A DNA stretch of 64,000 nucleotides, from NCBI RefSeq assembly GCF_014595955.1, contig NZ_JABVCF010000001.1:1-64000 (forward strand). The letters run 5' to 3'. The translations under genes and the position numbers were made by a program. The DNA is from Pseudaminobacter soli (ex Zhang et al. 2022). Lineage in GTDB: Bacteria; Pseudomonadota; Alphaproteobacteria; Rhizobiales; Rhizobiaceae. Below, in pieces: positions 9,053-19,198 of the stretch (the first letter of the stretch is position 1; each line of letters begins with the position of its first letter). Below the pieces are notes generated by a model. The model was not told the DNA's origin. It did no database searches and was given only the letters and a program-made list of their open reading frames with translations.

Positions 9053-9412
9053 ATGGAACGTATTGTCAGCGCCTTCTGGAATTCCATGCGGGCGCTTCGG
9101 AGGCTGACGCTCGCTGAGAAAGCGTTCCAGCAGGAACTCGTGCTTCTGCTGCTGGCGCTGCCGGTTGGCTGGTTCCTGTCCACCTCCTGGACCGCCTATG
9201 CGCTGCTTGTCGGGTCCATCCTGGTGCTGATGCTGGTGGAGGTGCTCAACACAGCCATCGAGGCGGCATGCGACGCCTATTCCCGCGAATTCAACAAGGA
9301 AATCCAACTTGCCAAGGACTGCGGGTCGCTAGCCGTCCTGATCGCCATCATTCTGGTCCTGGGAGTGTGGGGTTTTGTGATCGCGGACCGCTTCGCACTG
9401 ATCGCCGGATGA
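9053..9412 (+). CDS. dgkA: Diacylglycerol kinase (prokaryotic DagK type)
   Basis: Small integral membrane kinase, 119 residues, that phosphorylates diacylglycerol released by glucan or lipid-A modification back to phosphatidate. An N-terminal amphipathic segment (MERIVSAFWNSMRALRRL) precedes three hydrophobic helices at about residues 29-46, 49-70 and 93-115; the signature VEVLNTAIEAACD lies in the second, with the catalytic/metal-binding glutamate. Length is the family norm. The ATG at 9053 is preferred to an upstream in-frame ATG at 8981 because the added residues do not fit the family. It converges with the DedA gene, separated by 14 bases. Confidence 0.9.
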   Translation: MERIVSAFWNSMRALRRLTLAEKAFQQELVLLLLALPVGWFLSTSWTAYALLVGSILVLMLVEVLNTAIEAACDAYSREFNKEIQLAKDCGSLAVLIAIILVLGVWGFVIADRFALIAG

Positions 9413-9426
9413 ACTAGCGTTTCGGA

Positions 9427-10035
9427 TTACTGTGCCCGCCGGTCGGCCTTCTGGCGGCTGGGATCATATCGCCGGGAGGACTTGCGCGACAGCAGGTAGG
9501 TAGCCAGCGCGATTGCTATCGTGAGCACAATACCTGAAATCAGACGTTCGTGCTTGAACAGCGCTTTGCCCAGAAGATGTTCGGCGCCCAGGCCGAGGAA
9601 ATAGCCTAGGCAGACGAACAGGACCGCCCAGACCGCGGCCGATATCGCGTTGAGCACGACGAAACGCATGATGGAGACCTTCGACAAGCCTGCGGCCACT
9701 CCGCCAACGGCTCGAAGGCCGTAGACGTATCGATTGCCGAGAATGTAGAGGTCCGGATGGCGCTGGATCAGCTCTTCCGCCTTGCTGAAGCCGGGCTTCG
9801 CCTTGACTGCCCGTACCCAGCGGTTATCGGCGAAACGGCGCCCGAGCAGGAAGAGGACGGTATCCCCCAGCCAGGCTCCGCAGAAGGCGACCAGGGCTGT
9901 GGTGCGTGGGTCGAAGACGCCCTGGTGAGCGAAGAAGCCGCCGAAAATGGCCGCGCTCTCGCCCTCCGCCAGACAGCCGATGAAGACGGCGACCAACCCG
10001 AAACGCTCGATGAACGCGTGCAGCAGGTCGGTCAT
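9427..10035 (-). CDS. DedA family membrane protein
   Basis: 202 residues, polytopic inner-membrane protein of the DedA/SNARE-associated PF09335 family, implicated in undecaprenyl-phosphate or phospholipid recycling and in membrane-potential homeostasis. Conserved features include GCLAEGESAAIFGG near residues 18-31 (the acidic residue in the first re-entrant region), FCGAWLGDTVLFLLGR, and the basic-glycine motif GNRYVYGLRAVGGVAAGLSKV. Several hydrophobic helices follow, and the C-terminal tail is basic. Function is inferred from family only. It is transcribed away from the Tag-like gene; about 200 bases separate their starts and show no other feature. Confidence 0.86.
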   Translation of the reverse strand: MTDLLHAFIERFGLVAVFIGCLAEGESAAIFGGFFAHQGVFDPRTTALVAFCGAWLGDTVLFLLGRRFADNRWVRAVKAKPGFSKAEELIQRHPDLYILGNRYVYGLRAVGGVAAGLSKVSIMRFVVLNAISAAVWAVLFVCLGYFLGLGAEHLLGKALFKHERLISGIVLTIAIALATYLLSRKSSRRYDPSRQKADRRAQ

Positions 10036-10237
10036 TCGCCGGCACCAGCCGACCGGAGATCGACGTGAGGCGGAGGAGCGGCAAGTTCCTTCACCCTCGG
10101 CGTGTTGTCCTCAATGAAGTTCTCCATTCGGGGCCTCCACTGCGGATGCTGGCTCTTGGCAACCGCGCTCGACTGCCGGAAAGTGTCCGCGCCATTGCTG
10201 CCGGCTGCTCGGCGAAACGCGATACGGGAGAAAACTA

Positions 10238-10951
10238 GTGGCCGATTTCGATGCGATCAGGTCTCGTGCGGCCGAACGCAAGGGCGGAGACGCGGTTTTG
10301 CGGAGCCTGCTGGGTCCCTCGCCGCAGAATGCAGCGGTTGCAAAGCTGACCGACGACCGCGTCCTCGCCAATATGTCGCAGCGCATCTTCTCCGCAGGCT
10401 TCGTCTGGAGCGTCATCGAACAGAAGTGGCCCGGGTTCGAGGAAGCCTTCCTCGGATTCGAGCCGAAGCGACTGTTGTTCCAGTCCGACGACTTCTGGCA
10501 TGACCTCACCTCCGACGCGCGGATCGTGCGCAACCCGCAGAAGATCAAATCGGTGCGCGAGAACGCCGCCTTCGTCGACAAGGTCTCGCGCGAGCATGGC
10601 GGCTTCGGCAAATTCCTCGCCGAGTGGCCGGCCGACGACCAGGTCGGCCTCACCGCCTGGCTCGCCAAGAACGGCAACCGGCTGGGCGGAAACACTGGGC
10701 AGTACCTGCTTCGCTGGCTCGGCTGGGACACCTTCATCCTCTCCAAGGACATGGCGGCCGCCCTGCGGGGCGCCGGCCTAGACATTGCCGAGGCACCCAG
10801 TTCTCAGAAGGACATGCGCAAGATCCAGGACCAGATCAATGCATGGGTGCACGATACGGGGCTCAGCCGCACCCACATCTCGCGCATACTCGCCATGTCG
10901 ACGGGCGAGAACCGAACCCCGGACCAACTCAGGCATTATGTAAGCGAGTAG
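10238..10951 (+). CDS. DNA-3-methyladenine glycosylase I-like protein
   Basis: 237 residues, related to Tag (HhH-GPD superfamily, alkylated-base excision). The segment NMSQRIFSAGFVWSVIEQKWPGF (residues about 46-68, spanning the family's conserved IFxAGxxW core) matches the region following the zinc-snap cysteine in E. coli Tag, but the canonical N-terminal Cys-Gly-Trp start of Tag is missing here. A C-terminal HhH-like segment follows TAWLAKNGNRLGGNTGQYLLRW. It may therefore be a divergent or non-catalytic Tag paralogue. Start: GTG at 10238 with GGGAG at 10226-10230. Upstream of NAD synthetase on the same strand. Confidence 0.72.
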   Translation: MADFDAIRSRAAERKGGDAVLRSLLGPSPQNAAVAKLTDDRVLANMSQRIFSAGFVWSVIEQKWPGFEEAFLGFEPKRLLFQSDDFWHDLTSDARIVRNPQKIKSVRENAAFVDKVSREHGGFGKFLAEWPADDQVGLTAWLAKNGNRLGGNTGQYLLRWLGWDTFILSKDMAAALRGAGLDIAEAPSSQKDMRKIQDQINAWVHDTGLSRTHISRILAMSTGENRTPDQLRHYVSE

Positions 10952-11099
10952 AAGCCTCTGATCCGCCGGCAGCGGGCATTGCCGGGCAGGCGGAGCGGCG
11001 CTAGCTACAACTCGTTCGCGGGGACCCATTGAGACAAATGAACAGCAAGCCGTCAGTCCATGCCGATCTTTCCGTCTGGTGCAAAGGCGGGTCACTGTC

Positions 11100-12794
11100 A
11101 TGAATGGCGCGCCAGACGTTCTGCGCATCGCGGTCGCGCAGCTCAACCCGATCGTTGGCGACGTCGCGGGTAACCTCGCAAAGGCGCGAGAAGCCCGCGC
11201 CGATGCCGCACGGCAGGGCGCGGACCTCGTCCTCTTCACCGAACTCTTCCTTGCGGGATATCCGCCCGAAGACCTCGTGTTGAAGCCCGCCTTCGTCGCC
11301 GCATGTGAGAAGGCCGCCCTCGATTTCGCGGCCGACACTGCGGATGGCGGGCCAGGCGTGATCGTGGGCACGCCGCTGAAGCGCAAGAGCGGTGTCCATA
11401 ATTCGGTCATCGTCGCGGACGGCGGCAAGGTGCTCGGCGAGCGCTACAAGGTCGACCTGCCGAACTATGGTGAATTCGACGAGAAGCGCGTCTTCCAAGC
11501 GGGGCCGGAGATTGCGGGACCGGTGAACTTCCGCGGCGTGCGCCTCGGAATCCCGATCTGCGAGGACATCTGGGGCGAGCACGGCGTCTGCGAGACGCTT
11601 GCCGAAAGCGGAGCGGAGATCCTGCTCGTTCCCAACGGCTCGCCCTACTATCGCGGCAAGACCGACATTCGACAGCAGGTCGTGCTGAGGCAGGTGATCG
11701 AGACGGGTTTGCCCCTGCTCTGGGCCAACCAGCTGGGCGGCCAGGACGAACTGGTCTTCGACGGCGCGTCGTTCGCCATCAACGCCGATCATTCCCTTGC
11801 CAGCCAGATGAGCCAGTTCGAGGAATTCGTCGCCACAACAACCTGGAAAAGGCAGCCGGACGGCGAGAACGGCCATGGCGTCTGGGCCTGTGTCGAAGGT
11901 CCGATGTCCAGGCTGCCCGACAGGGAGGAAGCGGACTACCGGGCCTGCATGCTGGGCTTGCGCGACTACGTGAACAAGAACGGCTTCAAGAACGTCGTGC
12001 TCGGCCTTTCCGGGGGGATCGATTCGGCGATCTGCGCAGCGCTGGCCGTCGATGCCCTCGGCGAGGAGCGCGTCCGCACCGTGATGATGCCCTACCGCTA
12101 CACCTCCGGCGATTCGCTGAAGGACGCCGAAGCCTGCGCGCGGGCGCTCGGTTGCCGCTACGACATCGTGCCCATCTTCGAGCCGGTAGAGGGCTTCTCC
12201 CATGCCCTGACCCAGCTCTTCGAGGGAACGAAGGAGGGCATCACCGAGGAGAACCTGCAGAGCCGGGCGCGTGGCACGATTCTGATGGCGATCTCCAACA
12301 AATTCGGCTCGATGGTGGTGACCACCGGCAACAAGTCCGAGATGTCGGTGGGCTACGCCACGCTTTACGGCGACATGAACGGCGGCTTCAATCCGATCAA
12401 GGACCTATACAAGATGCAGGTCTATGCGCTGTCGCGCTGGCGAAATTCGCATGTCCCGGCGGGCGCGCTGGGGCCGTCGGGAGAGGTGATCCCGCATAAC
12501 ATCATCGACAAGGCACCTTCGGCCGAGCTTAGGCCCGACCAGACGGACCAGGATTCCCTGCCGCCTTATCCCGTGCTGGACGACATCCTCGAATGTCTGG
12601 TCGAGAACGAGATGGGTGTGGACGAGATCGTCGCGCGCGGCCACGACCGCGAGATGGTGCACCGGATCGAGCACCTGCTCTATATCGCCGAATACAAGCG
12701 GCGGCAGGCCGCGCCGGGCGTGAAGATCACCAAAAAGAACTTCGGCCGCGACAGGCGCTATCCGATCACCAACCGGTTCCGGGACAGGGGTTAG
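11100..12794 (+). CDS. nadE: Glutamine-dependent NAD+ synthetase
   Basis: Final step of NAD biosynthesis: ATP-dependent amidation of nicotinate adenine dinucleotide, with ammonia released from glutamine. 564 residues in two domains. The N-terminal nitrilase-type amidase carries the catalytic triad Glu48 (FTELF), Lys117 (ERYKVDLPNYG) and Cys154 (IPICEDIWG). The C-terminal synthetase has the PP-loop SGGIDS at 304-309 and the KSEMSVGYATLYGD segment. ATG 11100 is preferred to a GTG seven codons upstream, as AAGGCGGG lies about ten bases before it. Length matches the two-domain bacterial form. It converges on clpP, 24 bases away. Confidence 0.95.
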   Translation: MNGAPDVLRIAVAQLNPIVGDVAGNLAKAREARADAARQGADLVLFTELFLAGYPPEDLVLKPAFVAACEKAALDFAADTADGGPGVIVGTPLKRKSGVHNSVIVADGGKVLGERYKVDLPNYGEFDEKRVFQAGPEIAGPVNFRGVRLGIPICEDIWGEHGVCETLAESGAEILLVPNGSPYYRGKTDIRQQVVLRQVIETGLPLLWANQLGGQDELVFDGASFAINADHSLASQMSQFEEFVATTTWKRQPDGENGHGVWACVEGPMSRLPDREEADYRACMLGLRDYVNKNGFKNVVLGLSGGIDSAICAALAVDALGEERVRTVMMPYRYTSGDSLKDAEACARALGCRYDIVPIFEPVEGFSHALTQLFEGTKEGITEENLQSRARGTILMAISNKFGSMVVTTGNKSEMSVGYATLYGDMNGGFNPIKDLYKMQVYALSRWRNSHVPAGALGPSGEVIPHNIIDKAPSAELRPDQTDQDSLPPYPVLDDILECLVENEMGVDEIVARGHDREMVHRIEHLLYIAEYKRRQAAPGVKITKKNFGRDRRYPITNRFRDRG

Positions 12795-12818
12795 TGGTGT
12801 GACGCCTGCTGGCGCACC

Positions 12819-13416
12819 TCATTCGCTTCGGACCGACCGCACCTCGTCAACGATCCCCCACGCCCGAGCTTCCTCGGCCGTCATGAAGAAATCGCGGTCG
12901 AGCGTGCGCTCGACCTCCTCTTCCGAGCGGCCGCAGTGCTTTGCATAGAGCGCGATCATCCGGCGCTTGACCTTGATAATGTCTTCGGCGTGCCGCTCGA
13001 TGTCCGACGCCTGGCCCTGGAACCCGCCTGACGGCTGGTGCAGCAGAATGCTGGCGTTTGGTAGAGCCACCCGCCGCCCGGGCTCCCCCGCCATCAGCAG
13101 GAAGGATCCCATGGATCGCGCCGTGCCCATGCAGAGCGTCGCCACCGGGCATTTTATGAACTGCATCGTATCGTAGATCGCAAATCCGCTGGTGACCACG
13201 CCGCCGGGGGAGTTGATGTAGAAAGCTATTTCGCGGGTCGGGTTCTCGGCCTCCAGGAATAGCATCTGCGCACAGATCAGGGCGGCGGAATTGTCGTCGA
13301 CGATGCCGTTCAGGAAGATGATGCGCTCTCTCAGGAGGCGCGAGAAGATGTCGAACGAACGCTCGCCGCGGCGACTGTTCTATAACCATCGGGACGAGTT
13401 GGTTCGTGGCGCTCAT
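12819..13416 (-). pseudogene. clpP: ATP-dependent Clp protease proteolytic subunit ClpP, frameshifted
   Basis: Serine protease core of Clp. Initiation looks intact: AAGGAGAT precedes the ATG at 13416, giving [16 protein letters not shown]. The family sequence then continues in another frame as [19 protein letters not shown] and on to the end. The change of frame lies within 13364-13374, where a two-base deletion in a CG run (or a one-base insertion) would explain it. The rest is complete, with the catalytic serine in [12 protein letters not shown], histidine in LLHQPSGG and aspartate in [11 protein letters not shown]. Without the correction the longest frame starts at an internal ATG (13265) and lacks about 47 residues including the axial loop region. 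Rhizobia usually carry several ClpP paralogues, so loss of one could be tolerated; a sequencing error is equally possible. Confidence 0.85.
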
Positions 13417-13452
13417 GGCGCGATCTCCTTCCTTACTGTGAGACTTCCGGGG

Positions 13453-13827
13453 CTAGGCGGCTAGCGCGCGCGGCGCGTTGGCGTTCGCCGCCACCAGCAC
13501 GGTTGCGGGTGCACTGTGCGTGAGGCGGAACAAGGTCCGGCCGCTCTCTTGCGGACAGAGCTCGACAGTCACAAAGCTCTCATTCCGGCCAGCACCTTCC
13601 TGCCAGCGATAGGTGATGCGCGTTGGCGGCTGTCGGTCGATGATTTCGAAGCTGCGCCGGGCGTGCTGCGGGGAGGGCGCCTCGGCCCGTTCGCTTCCGG
13701 CGGGTACGGAGTCGAGCCAGTCGGCAGCGAGTTCCTCAACGCTGAGAGCCCGCCATATCCGCTCGGGCGGCGCGTCGAACTCGCATTCGACCACGACATT
13801 TCCGTCCTCGACCGTCGTCTCCGTCAT
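13453..13827 (-). CDS. SRPBCC (AHSA1-like) domain protein
   Basis: 124-residue START/SRPBCC-fold protein similar to the C-terminal domain of activator of Hsp90 ATPase. Characteristic segments are ECEFDAPPERIWRALSVEE at the N-terminus and TRITYRWQEG in the middle. Such proteins bind hydrophobic ligands; the ligand here is unknown. Its ATG overlaps the stop of the upstream ArsR gene by four bases (13824-13827), the common ArsR-SRPBCC two-gene arrangement, so it is very likely controlled by that regulator. The C-terminus is shorter than in many relatives but ends cleanly. Confidence 0.83.
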   Translation of the reverse strand: MTETTVEDGNVVVECEFDAPPERIWRALSVEELAADWLDSVPAGSERAEAPSPQHARRSFEIIDRQPPTRITYRWQEGAGRNESFVTVELCPQESGRTLFRLTHSAPATVLVAANANAPRALAA

Positions 13828-14138
13828 TGATCCATCTCCTTGAGAAGATGCTGCAATCTCTCGACGCGCGCCGGCCAGAACGAGCGGTACCGCTCGAGCC
13901 AGGCAAACAGCGGCTCGAGCCCGTCGGGAGCGACGCTATAGTTGGCGTTGCGGCCTTCCCGGCGGACCCGGATCAGCCCGGCCTCCTTCAATATGGCGAG
14001 ATGCTGCGAGATTGCTGGCTGGGAAACGTTCAATCCTTCGCGCAGTTCGGTCGCATTTTTCTCGCCGGACGCCAGCCGCTCGAACACTGCTCGGCGGGTC
14101 GAATCGGACAGGGCGCGGAAGATCTCCATCTCGTTCAT
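13824..14138 (-). CDS. ArsR-family transcriptional regulator
   Basis: 104-residue winged-helix repressor beginning MNEMEIFRALSDSTRRAVFE. The recognition region reads LREGLNVSQPAISQHLAILK, followed by the wing AGLIRVRREGRNANY. No cysteine pair of the metal-sensing ArsR/SmtB type is visible, so it probably senses something other than arsenic or zinc, or acts as a simple autorepressor. It is the first gene of a two-gene unit with the SRPBCC protein. A palindrome (ATAAGC-N4-GCTTAT) sits ten bases upstream of its start codon and is the likely operator. Confidence 0.88.
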   Translation of the reverse strand: MNEMEIFRALSDSTRRAVFERLASGEKNATELREGLNVSQPAISQHLAILKEAGLIRVRREGRNANYSVAPDGLEPLFAWLERYRSFWPARVERLQHLLKEMDQ

Positions 14139-14147
14139 GTGAAATAC

Positions 14148-14163
14148 ATAAGCGCATGCTTAT
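14148..14163. promoter_or_regulatory. Probable ArsR operator
   Basis: Inverted repeat ATAAGC-GCAT-GCTTAT just upstream of the arsR start at 14138 and in the divergent gap before gltX. Size and position fit an autoregulatory site of the ArsR/SRPBCC unit. Inferred from symmetry and position only. Confidence 0.5.
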
Positions 14164-14263
14164 TCAAAGCGCAAGTCGAAAAGATTGACGCGTGCAGCCG
14201 TCTTGCGGCGGCTCAAGGCGCGTGCCTTGAAATGAACTCGTCGTTCCGTTAACCGGGCGCTCC

Positions 14264-15637
14264 ATGACCGTGACAGTTCGCTTCGCCCCGTCGCCGACGG
14301 GCAACATCCACATCGGCAACGCGCGCACCGCACTCTTCAACTGGCTCTTTGCTATGAAGCACAAGGGCCGGTTCATACAGCGGTTCGACGACACCGATCT
14401 GGCGCGGTCCAAGCAGGAATACGCCAACGCGATCCTCTACGATCTGCACTGGCTGGGCATCTATCCCGACCAGACCGAATACCAGTCGCGGCGCTTCGAC
14501 CGTTACGACGCGGCCGTCGAGCGCCTGAAAGCGGCGGGCGTGCTCTATCCTTGCTACGAGACGCCGGAGGAACTGGAACTGCGCCGGAAGATCCGGCTGT
14601 CCCAGAAATTGCCGCCCGTCTACGGCCGCGAGGCGCTGGCGCTTACGCCCGATGAGGTCGCCGCGTTCGAAGCGGAGGGTCGCAAACCGCACTGGCGTTT
14701 CCTCCTGCCGAATTTCGCCGATGATCCGGCCAACCCCGTTCGTACCGAATTGAGCTGGCAGGACATCGTGCGGGGGGACGAGACGGTCGATCTGGCCTCA
14801 CTATCCGACCCCGTGCTGGTGCGCGAGGACGGCACCTACCTCTATACGCTTCCCTCCGTCGTCGACGACATCGAGATGGGCGTCACGCACGTCATCCGCG
14901 GCGACGATCATGTGACCAATACCGGCGTACAGATCGCGCTCTTCCGCGCGCTCGGAGCGGAGCCGCCAACCTTCGGCCATCACAACCTGCTCACCACCGT
15001 TTCCGGCGAGGGTTTGTCAAAGCGCACCGGCGCCCTTTCCATCGCCAGCCTTAGGGATGACGGGATCGAGCCGATGGCAGTGGCATCGCTCGCCGTCCTG
15101 ACGGGCACGTCGGAGAACATCGAGGCTGTCGGCACCATGTCCGAGTTGGCGGATCGCTTCGACCCGGCCGCCGTTTCCAAATCAGCGGCGAAGTTTGATC
15201 CGGCGGAACTGCTGACACTCAATCACAGCCTGCTGCATGCCATGCCCTTCTCCGAGGCGCAGGACCGCCTGGCCGTTCTTGGCGTGACAGGGGACAAGGC
15301 GGAGCCCCTTTGGCTCGCTGTTCGCGGCAACATCGACAAGGTGCAGGATGCAGTGACCTGGTGGCGGATCATCAACGAGCCGCTGCCCGAGGCCCCCGAT
15401 CTGGACGACGAGGATCGCGAATACGTCAGGGGCGCTTTCGATCTTCTGCCCGAAGAGCCGTGGGACCGTTCGACCTGGCAGCAGTGGACCGCTGCGGTCA
15501 AAGAGGCGACCGGTCGCAAGGGTAAGCAGTTGTTCCTGCCCCTTCGACTCGCCATGACCGGCCGTTCTTCCGGGCCGGAACTCGCCGAATTGCTTCCGCT
15601 TATTGGTCGGGAAGAAATGCTGGCCCGACGACCCTGA
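14264..15637 (+). CDS. gltX: Glutamyl-tRNA synthetase
   Basis: Class Ic aminoacyl-tRNA synthetase charging tRNA with glutamate, 457 residues. HIGH-type motif HIGN at residues 16-19 within [20 protein letters not shown], and the KMSKS-type loop as LSKRT at 251-255. The tRNA-acceptor-binding insertion ([20 protein letters not shown]) is canonical. Many alphaproteobacteria have two GltX paralogues, one charging tRNA-Glu and one helping the tRNA-Gln transamidation route; from sequence alone I cannot say which this is. The 3' end overlaps the convergent DUF2865 gene by 38 bases. It is divergent from arsR. Confidence 0.94.
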   Translation: MTVTVRFAPSPTGNIHIGNARTALFNWLFAMKHKGRFIQRFDDTDLARSKQEYANAILYDLHWLGIYPDQTEYQSRRFDRYDAAVERLKAAGVLYPCYETPEELELRRKIRLSQKLPPVYGREALALTPDEVAAFEAEGRKPHWRFLLPNFADDPANPVRTELSWQDIVRGDETVDLASLSDPVLVREDGTYLYTLPSVVDDIEMGVTHVIRGDDHVTNTGVQIALFRALGAEPPTFGHHNLLTTVSGEGLSKRTGALSIASLRDDGIEPMAVASLAVLTGTSENIEAVGTMSELADRFDPAAVSKSAAKFDPAELLTLNHSLLHAMPFSEAQDRLAVLGVTGDKAEPLWLAVRGNIDKVQDAVTWWRIINEPLPEAPDLDDEDREYVRGAFDLLPEEPWDRSTWQQWTAAVKEATGRKGKQLFLPLRLAMTGRSSGPELAELLPLIGREEMLARRP

Positions 15638-16739
15638 CCCTTCGGCCTACGGGTTTCTCGCTGGAATCGGATGCACTGCTCCTCTTCGTCCCCGCAGGCG
15701 TTGTCGTCTTTTGGGCAGGCTTGTTCGTTGAGGGTGTCGGCTCTGGCGCAGGTACGGTGACGATGCTCGACTGCGTCTGAGTGGGCGCGGGGCTCTGCTG
15801 ATTTGGCACAACCGGAGACTCGGCCGATTCGGTGGGCGGGTCGAGCGGGCGGCGCGTGAGTTCCGTCGGCCGCTTCGTCCCAGCGATAACCTCGAAATCC
15901 TTCTTGGCCCCGCAGCCGCAGCTTGCTGGCCGGGGCGATGAAGTCTTCTGGTGAAGGAACGCAGTCGGCAGTTCCGAATAGGGACGGCCGGTCGATGTCG
16001 AGGTCATGTCCGAGGCATCGTGGCTGCCGGACTGACCGAAGAACAGCCGTACCTCAGTCCCCGGGCAGGCGGCCTCGCAGTTCTTCTGGTCGCGTTCGAA
16101 ATCGCCCATTGATGCCGTGTTGGACATGGGAAAGAAGAAGCCGTCGCAGGTCCTCACGCACATCGTCCGAAAGGTCGGCTCTGTTTCGGAGTCCGGCAGC
16201 AATGCGTCGTCCCGATCTGCCCCGTCCAGGACTTCGTCCGGTATCCAATCCGATGGGGGATAGGTTTCGGGGAGGGCAGACGTCGTCGGAAACTCCTCTG
16301 GCGGACGTTCGGCAATTCGTTCCTCGTCCCGGCAGCCATTCGCCTCCAGCGCAGCGAAAATCTGGGTCTCCGATCTGTCGTCGTGTCCGGAGATCCTGCT
16401 GCGGTTGCGCTGCAGGACCTCGAGATTGCGCTCCATCCGCTCGAGCGTTGCGTTGATACGTGCGCATTGCCTGATGCTGCCTCCGCGCAGCGCAAAGCCG
16501 CAGCCGGCCTCATGCGCCTGGCTGCGGGCGATGACGATCTGCTCCCGCTGGCGCGCGATGGCCTCTTCGTACTGTTGAACCCTAGGCGAACTACCGCCTT
16601 GTCCGGCGGAGGCAAGCTCCGCCTCGAGTTGACGGCAGAGGCGCGGCGTTGCCTCGGACGGCCCGGGCAACAGCGTGGCGAAGATCGCGATGGTAGTGAG
16701 AAACGCGGCCGCTTCCAGTCTGCTCCGCAATGTCCTCAT
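15600..16739 (-). CDS. DUF2865 domain-containing secreted protein
   Basis: 379 residues of unknown function. An N-terminal signal-like segment ([20 protein letters not shown]) is followed by a helical region (residues 35-120) and then the DUF2865 core with the cysteine-containing motifs [26 protein letters not shown] and [11 protein letters not shown]. The last 80 residues are Pro/Thr/Ser-rich and probably disordered. The family is typical of Hyphomicrobiales and presumed periplasmic. The 3' end overlaps the convergent gltX gene by 38 bases. Downstream of maeB on the same strand with a 90-base gap, so it may have its own promoter. Confidence 0.82.
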   Translation of the reverse strand: MRTLRSRLEAAAFLTTIAIFATLLPGPSEATPRLCRQLEAELASAGQGGSSPRVQQYEEAIARQREQIVIARSQAHEAGCGFALRGGSIRQCARINATLERMERNLEVLQRNRSRISGHDDRSETQIFAALEANGCRDEERIAERPPEEFPTTSALPETYPPSDWIPDEVLDGADRDDALLPDSETEPTFRTMCVRTCDGFFFPMSNTASMGDFERDQKNCEAACPGTEVRLFFGQSGSHDASDMTSTSTGRPYSELPTAFLHQKTSSPRPASCGCGAKKDFEVIAGTKRPTELTRRPLDPPTESAESPVVPNQQSPAPTQTQSSIVTVPAPEPTPSTNKPAQKTTTPAGTKRSSASDSSEKPVGRRVRVVGPAFLPDQ

Positions 16740-16829
16740 CCGTCCCCCGGCACCGATCGCGGCCCGATCACTCGTTCAAGCCGCAAGTCAAAGCCTTACA
16801 CCCAGGTACCTCGGCCGCCAATGTGACTA

Positions 16830-19142
16830 CTACGCCTCGGTCCGCTGCTGCGCCGCCTCCACCACCGCCAGCGCCGTCATGTTGACGATGCCGCGGGATG
16901 TTACCGACGGTGTGAGGATGTGCGCGGGCTGGTTCGTTCCCATCAGGATCGGGCCGACATGCAGCGCGTCCATCATCTGCTTGACCATGGTAAGCGCGAT
17001 GTTCGCCGAATCGAGGTTCGGAAAGACCAGCAGGTTCGCCTCTCCCTTCAGCCGCGAATGCGGATAGATGCGCTGCCTCAGCGCTTCGGAAAGCGCGGAG
17101 TCCGCATGCATTTCGCCGTCGCATTCGAGTTCGGGAGCGGTTTCGCGCAGGATCTCGGCGGCACGACGCATCTTCAGCGCGCTCGGCGAGTCGCGCGAGC
17201 CGAAGTTGGAATGCGAGACCAGTGCAGCTTTGGGCTCGATGCCGAACCGCCTGATCTCCTCGGCCGCGAGCACAGCCATCTCGGCAATTTCCTCGGCTGT
17301 TGGATCGACCGTGACATAAGGATCGGTGAGAAAGACCACGCCGCGGGTGGAAATCAGCATCGACAATGCGGAGAGGTCGCGATCGCGCACCTCCGGGCGC
17401 GCGCCGATGATCTGCGATACATGGCGAAGGTGCCGTTCGAAGCGGCCCTCCAGGCCGCAGATCATGGCGTCGGCATCGCCCCGGCGGAGCGCCAGCGCTG
17501 CAATCACGGTCGTGTCCGTTCGCACGATCGTACGCGCCGCTTCCTGGGTGACGCCGCGGCGGCCGGTCAGTTCGATCAGCAGGTCGACATAGTTCCGGTA
17601 GCGGGGGTCGTCCTCCGGGTTGATCAGTTCGAAATCGGTTCCCGGCCGGATGCGCAGTCCGTAGCGCTTGAGGCGCACCTCCACGACATGCGGCCGGCCG
17701 ATGAGGATGGGCCGCGCGATGTCCTCATCGAGCACCACCTGCGCGGCGCGCAGCACCCGCTCCTCCTCGCCGTCTGCGTAGATGACCCGCTTGGCGGTGG
17801 AGGTCTTCGCAGCGGAGAACACCGGCTTCATCACCAGGCCCGAGCGAAAGACGAAGCGGTTCAGCCGGTCGAGATAGGCCGGGAAATCGGTGATCGGCCG
17901 GCTCGCGACGCCGCTGTCGCACGCCGCCTTCGCCACTGCCGGCGCGATGCGCAGGATGAGCCGCGGATCGAAAGGCGAGGGGATCAGGAAGTCGGGACCG
18001 AAGGTTGGCGTCTCCCCGGTATAGGCGCGGGCGGCGACGTCGGACGGCTCCTCACGTGCGAGCGCAGCGATGGCGCGCACGGCCGCCATCTTCATCTCCT
18101 CGTTGATGGCGCGTGCACCGCAGTCCAGCGCCCCACGGAAGATGTAGGGGAAGCAGAGCACATTGTTGACCTGGTTCGGATAATCCGACCGGCCGGTGCA
18201 GATCATGGCGTCGGGTCGGACAGCGCGGGCCACGTCCGGCATGATCTCCGGAGTGGGGTTGGCGAGCGCCAGGATCAGCGGCTTCTGCGCCATGTGCTGG
18301 AGCAGTTCCGGGTTCAGTGCGCCCGCCGCCGAAAGCCCCAGGAACACGTCCGCGCCGGGGATAACGTCGGCCAGCGTACGGGCCTCCGTATCCTTGACGT
18401 AGGGGTCCTTCCAGCGGTCCATCTCTTCGACACGGCCCTTGTGGGCGACGCCGTGACGGTCGGTGACCCAGATGTTCTCGATTCGAGCACCCATCGAGAC
18501 CAGCAGGTTGAGGCAGGCGAGCGCCGCCGCTCCGGCACCTGAGGTGACGATCTTCACATCGGGCAGATTCTTGCCCGCGAATTCGAGCGCGTTGATCACC
18601 GCCGCCGCCACGATGATCGCGGTGCCGTGCTGGTCGTCATGGAAGACAGGGATGCTCATCCGGGCCTTCAGACGCTCCTCGACCTCGAAGCACTCCGGCG
18701 CCTTGATATCCTCCAGGTTGATGCCGCCGAAGGTCGGTTCCAGCGCCGCGATCGTATCGACCATGCGGTCGATCTCCGGGGCGTCGATCTCGATGTCGAA
18801 GACGTCGATGCCCGCGAACTTCTTGAAGAGCACCGCCTTGCCTTCCATCACCGGTTTGGAGGCGAGCGGGCCGATATTGCCGAGGCCGAGCACGGCGGTA
18901 CCATTGGAGATGACGGCGACAAGATTGGCGCGCCCCGTGTAGTCCGCAGCGGTGTCGGGATCGTCGCGTATCTCCAGGCATGGTGCGGCCACGCCTGGCG
19001 AATAGGCAAGCGCGAGGTCGCGCTGGTTGCCCAGAGGCTTGGTCGACTGGATCTCGAGCTTTCCGGGCTTGGGATATTTGTGGAAGTAAAGCGCCGCCTC
19101 CTCCAGGTCGGAGCGGACAGCCGTCACGTTGTCTCCGGGCAT
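16830..19142 (-). CDS. maeB: NADP-dependent malic enzyme with phosphotransacetylase-like C-terminal domain
   Basis: Oxidative decarboxylation of malate to pyruvate, supplying NADPH and pyruvate. 770 residues, the long bacterial form. The N-terminal malic-enzyme half includes [18 protein letters not shown], the metal-site segment [17 protein letters not shown] and [13 protein letters not shown], followed by the NAD(P)-binding region [16 protein letters not shown]. The C-terminal half from about residue 430 is a PTA_PTB-type domain ([31 protein letters not shown]), which in this family is regulatory and lacks demonstrated acetyl-transfer activity. Start ATG at 19142. The SDR gene lies 56 bases upstream on the same strand, so co-transcription is possible. 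Confidence 0.95.
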   Translation of the reverse strand: MPGDNVTAVRSDLEEAALYFHKYPKPGKLEIQSTKPLGNQRDLALAYSPGVAAPCLEIRDDPDTAADYTGRANLVAVISNGTAVLGLGNIGPLASKPVMEGKAVLFKKFAGIDVFDIEIDAPEIDRMVDTIAALEPTFGGINLEDIKAPECFEVEERLKARMSIPVFHDDQHGTAIIVAAAVINALEFAGKNLPDVKIVTSGAGAAALACLNLLVSMGARIENIWVTDRHGVAHKGRVEEMDRWKDPYVKDTEARTLADVIPGADVFLGLSAAGALNPELLQHMAQKPLILALANPTPEIMPDVARAVRPDAMICTGRSDYPNQVNNVLCFPYIFRGALDCGARAINEEMKMAAVRAIAALAREEPSDVAARAYTGETPTFGPDFLIPSPFDPRLILRIAPAVAKAACDSGVASRPITDFPAYLDRLNRFVFRSGLVMKPVFSAAKTSTAKRVIYADGEEERVLRAAQVVLDEDIARPILIGRPHVVEVRLKRYGLRIRPGTDFELINPEDDPRYRNYVDLLIELTGRRGVTQEAARTIVRTDTTVIAALALRRGDADAMICGLEGRFERHLRHVSQIIGARPEVRDRDLSALSMLISTRGVVFLTDPYVTVDPTAEEIAEMAVLAAEEIRRFGIEPKAALVSHSNFGSRDSPSALKMRRAAEILRETAPELECDGEMHADSALSEALRQRIYPHSRLKGEANLLVFPNLDSANIALTMVKQMMDALHVGPILMGTNQPAHILTPSVTSRGIVNMTALAVVEAAQQRTEA

Positions 19143-19198
19143 TGCGGATCCTCCCTGCTTGGGTTCAGGCCGGCATTTGGCTGAGTTATCGATCGGGA

